DNA from: CAZZBK01 sp964387325 | GTDB lineage: Bacteria; Planctomycetota; Planctomycetia; Pirellulales; PNKZ01 | Assembly (NCBI GenBank): GCA_964387325.1 | Contig: CAYLYE010000073.1 | Coordinates: forward strand, 1-25,911 | DNA: 25,911 bases | Reading direction: 5' to 3' | Part shown: piece by piece, positions 25,501 through 25,911 of the stretch | How positions within the stretch are numbered: the first letter of the stretch is position 1 | Layout: each line of letters begins with the position of its first letter | The notes under the pieces: generated by a model | Databases searched by the model: none | Told to the model about the DNA's origin: nothing | What the model saw: only the letters and a program-made list of their open reading frames with translations | Made by a program: the position numbers and the translations under genes

Positions 25501-25911
25501 CGATTTGGTCGACGATGAAATGGGCCGCGTATTGCAAGTGCCCGGCTGGAGCAACATCTTCACGCAGCCGATTATCAATCGCATTGAAATGCTGTCGACT
25601 GGCGTACGCACCGATATCGGTGTTAAAGTATTTGGTCCTGACCTTGATACAATCGACCGCGTTTGCAAGGAAATCGAAGTCGTCTTGAAGCCAATCAATG
25701 GCGCTCGGGACACGATCGCCTCACCCATCATGGGCAAGGGCTATCTGCAAATTGACGTGAATCGATTAGCGGCGGCCCGCTATGGTATCAGTGTCGAAGA
25801 CGTGCAGAACGAGATCGAAGTGGCACTGGCTGGCCGGGCCGTGACTTATACCGTTGAGAAACGCGATCGATTTCCCGTTCGCATTCGCTATGCTCGCGTC
25901 CATCGTGAAGA
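22526..25911 (+). CDS. cusA: CusA/CzcA-family heavy-metal RND efflux pump (second copy), truncated by window edge
   Basis: It starts at ATG 22526 (MIEWLIESSIRNRF) and is open to the right edge (1128 codons). The N-terminus shows the family pattern (NTPVDAIPDLSENQVIVF, GRSPREIEDQVTYPL). The TM4 relay acid is D410 (GILVDQAIVMTEN). TM segments GIAIG-type and FIPVFML are present. After the porter segment FVNFRPKEFW (685-694) there is a helix-rich, soluble stretch of about 280 residues (about 705-990). After it the family sequence resumes at GDLVDDEMGRVL, then MLSTGVRTDIGVKVFG. The first pump has only a short insert at this site. The gene follows its adaptor by 37 bp. Cu/Ag specificity is inferred from the neighbours and not proven. 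Confidence 0.94.
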   Translation, partial: MIEWLIESSIRNRFLVLILAAALTVTGVYAMLNTPVDAIPDLSENQVIVFTDWMGRSPREIEDQVTYPLSRKLQGLAGVKAVRSSSEFNFSMITIIFEDGIDFYFARQRVTEKLSQANTFLPNGVVPYLAPDATALGQIFWYTVEPNATNPIDPPRLWALNKFYIAPQLNAAAGVADVATVGGMPMEYQVDVRPEALRAYGLTLGDLYAAVAKSNMPAGGGVIQKNNAEYIVRGVGWIKNKQDIEETVIKEISGTPIYVKNIASVQLGTQFRRSVYEKNGSEVVGGAVLMRHGENPLEVTKRVKDKIQELQPGLPEGVHIIPAYDRTRLITGAIRTLGEVMWHEMAIASIAILLILVHVRSVFVICITLPLAVLFSFLSMWLLRTLGIIDIQANIMSLAGITISIGILVDQAIVMTENATHHLKEHFGDQKVTGDIRELVIPACRTVGRPIFFSVMIMLISFIPVFMLSGREGKLFHPLAFTKSFALIGVALISVTLVPALIPMFIKGRLRSEEENPIVRSFIHIYKPLLTWALPRRNLVMWAFSVLLIMAAGMFPLQAIIGQGASEDAWRATFFIVFGLVTFLTVVSTRGLRWQILSFASLVIIALWSFGFTKIGVAFMPALDEGTTLDMPVTVPRASVTQAADDLKARDALLRGFPEVESVIGKAGRADTPTDPAPLDMVETFVNFRPKEFWPKRVLKFPDAARQTEQILTALEDDGFVVRAPQPDDRASHVNDAAQKALERFDETLRELALRRFTELEEGLGPELTRFAIVETVRRMEAANRLTWPASSKKQQEIDRLTVELMPKYGPWLARHPALEDTTRLSQEIADDWARLGAVPDIAAALQVTDDHETGLRRLLPLGRLMRTFGDSFGAESRTFGGELLAAIERRRHERWVEQVRHINWELFDQAAEAFGWYAIQELLRGAQSAALLDGATRSAESSAFAEAAIQGQLGRMIDPLVAQSFLPLNANASRKFHDQVFLWSRQTGPKGDLVDDEMGRVLQVPGWSNIFTQPIINRIEMLSTGVRTDIGVKVFGPDLDTIDRVCKEIEVVLKPINGARDTIASPIMGKGYLQIDVNRLAAARYGISVEDVQNEIEVALAGRAVTYTVEKRDRFPVRIRYARVHRE

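Overview
The window looks like a planctomycete chromosome, probably Pirellulales-like. This rests on the DUF1549/DUF1553 cytochrome-type gene followed 2 bp later by a DUF1501 gene, a pair typical of Planctomycetes. Small secreted proteins of planctomycete style and moderate-to-high GC are consistent with it. The genus cannot be read from the sequence.

Layout. (1) 1-2464, minus: a DUF1549/DUF1553 c-type-cytochrome-like gene and the start of a DUF1501 gene, which runs off the left edge. (2) 2694-5182: an intact tRNA-Ser(GCU) on the plus strand. Facing it on the minus strand is a small integrated-element module: a tyrosine recombinase, an AlpA/excisionase-like HTH gene overlapping it by 8 bp, and an unknown 210-aa protein. 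(3) 5183-5798: 616 bp with no gene I can support. (4) 5799-18062, minus: a metal-efflux array. In transcription order it is a TolC-like outer-membrane lipoprotein, a Cys-rich secreted protein, a His/Cys-bearing secreted helical protein, a YHS-domain protein, a BON-domain protein, a CusB-like adaptor, a CusA-like RND pump, and a P2A-type cation ATPase that overlaps the pump gene. (5) 18063-18356: a divergent control region. (6) 18357-25911, plus: a second array with another Cys-rich secreted protein, a 72-aa secreted peptide, a secreted HMA (CxxC) protein, a second CusB-like adaptor with three C-terminal Cys repeats, and a second CusA-like pump running off the right edge.

How it works together (inference). 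The locus is a two-armed copper/silver-type resistance island. Two adaptor-pump pairs (CusBA1 minus, CusBA2 plus) appear to share one visible TolC. They are accompanied by periplasmic or secreted metal-binding proteins (Cys-rich pair, HMA, YHS). No metalloregulator gene is visible.

The most unusual points are these: three in-register Cys repeats at the C-terminus of CusB2; a roughly 280-residue insertion in the porter domain of CusA2; an identical octapeptide (FRADRKAM) in two otherwise different secreted proteins on opposite arms, encoded with different synonymous codons; a pair of Cys-rich secreted proteins with matching C-terminal tails either side of the TolC gene; and a SERCA-like ATPase, rather than a P1B copper ATPase, at the end of the efflux operon.
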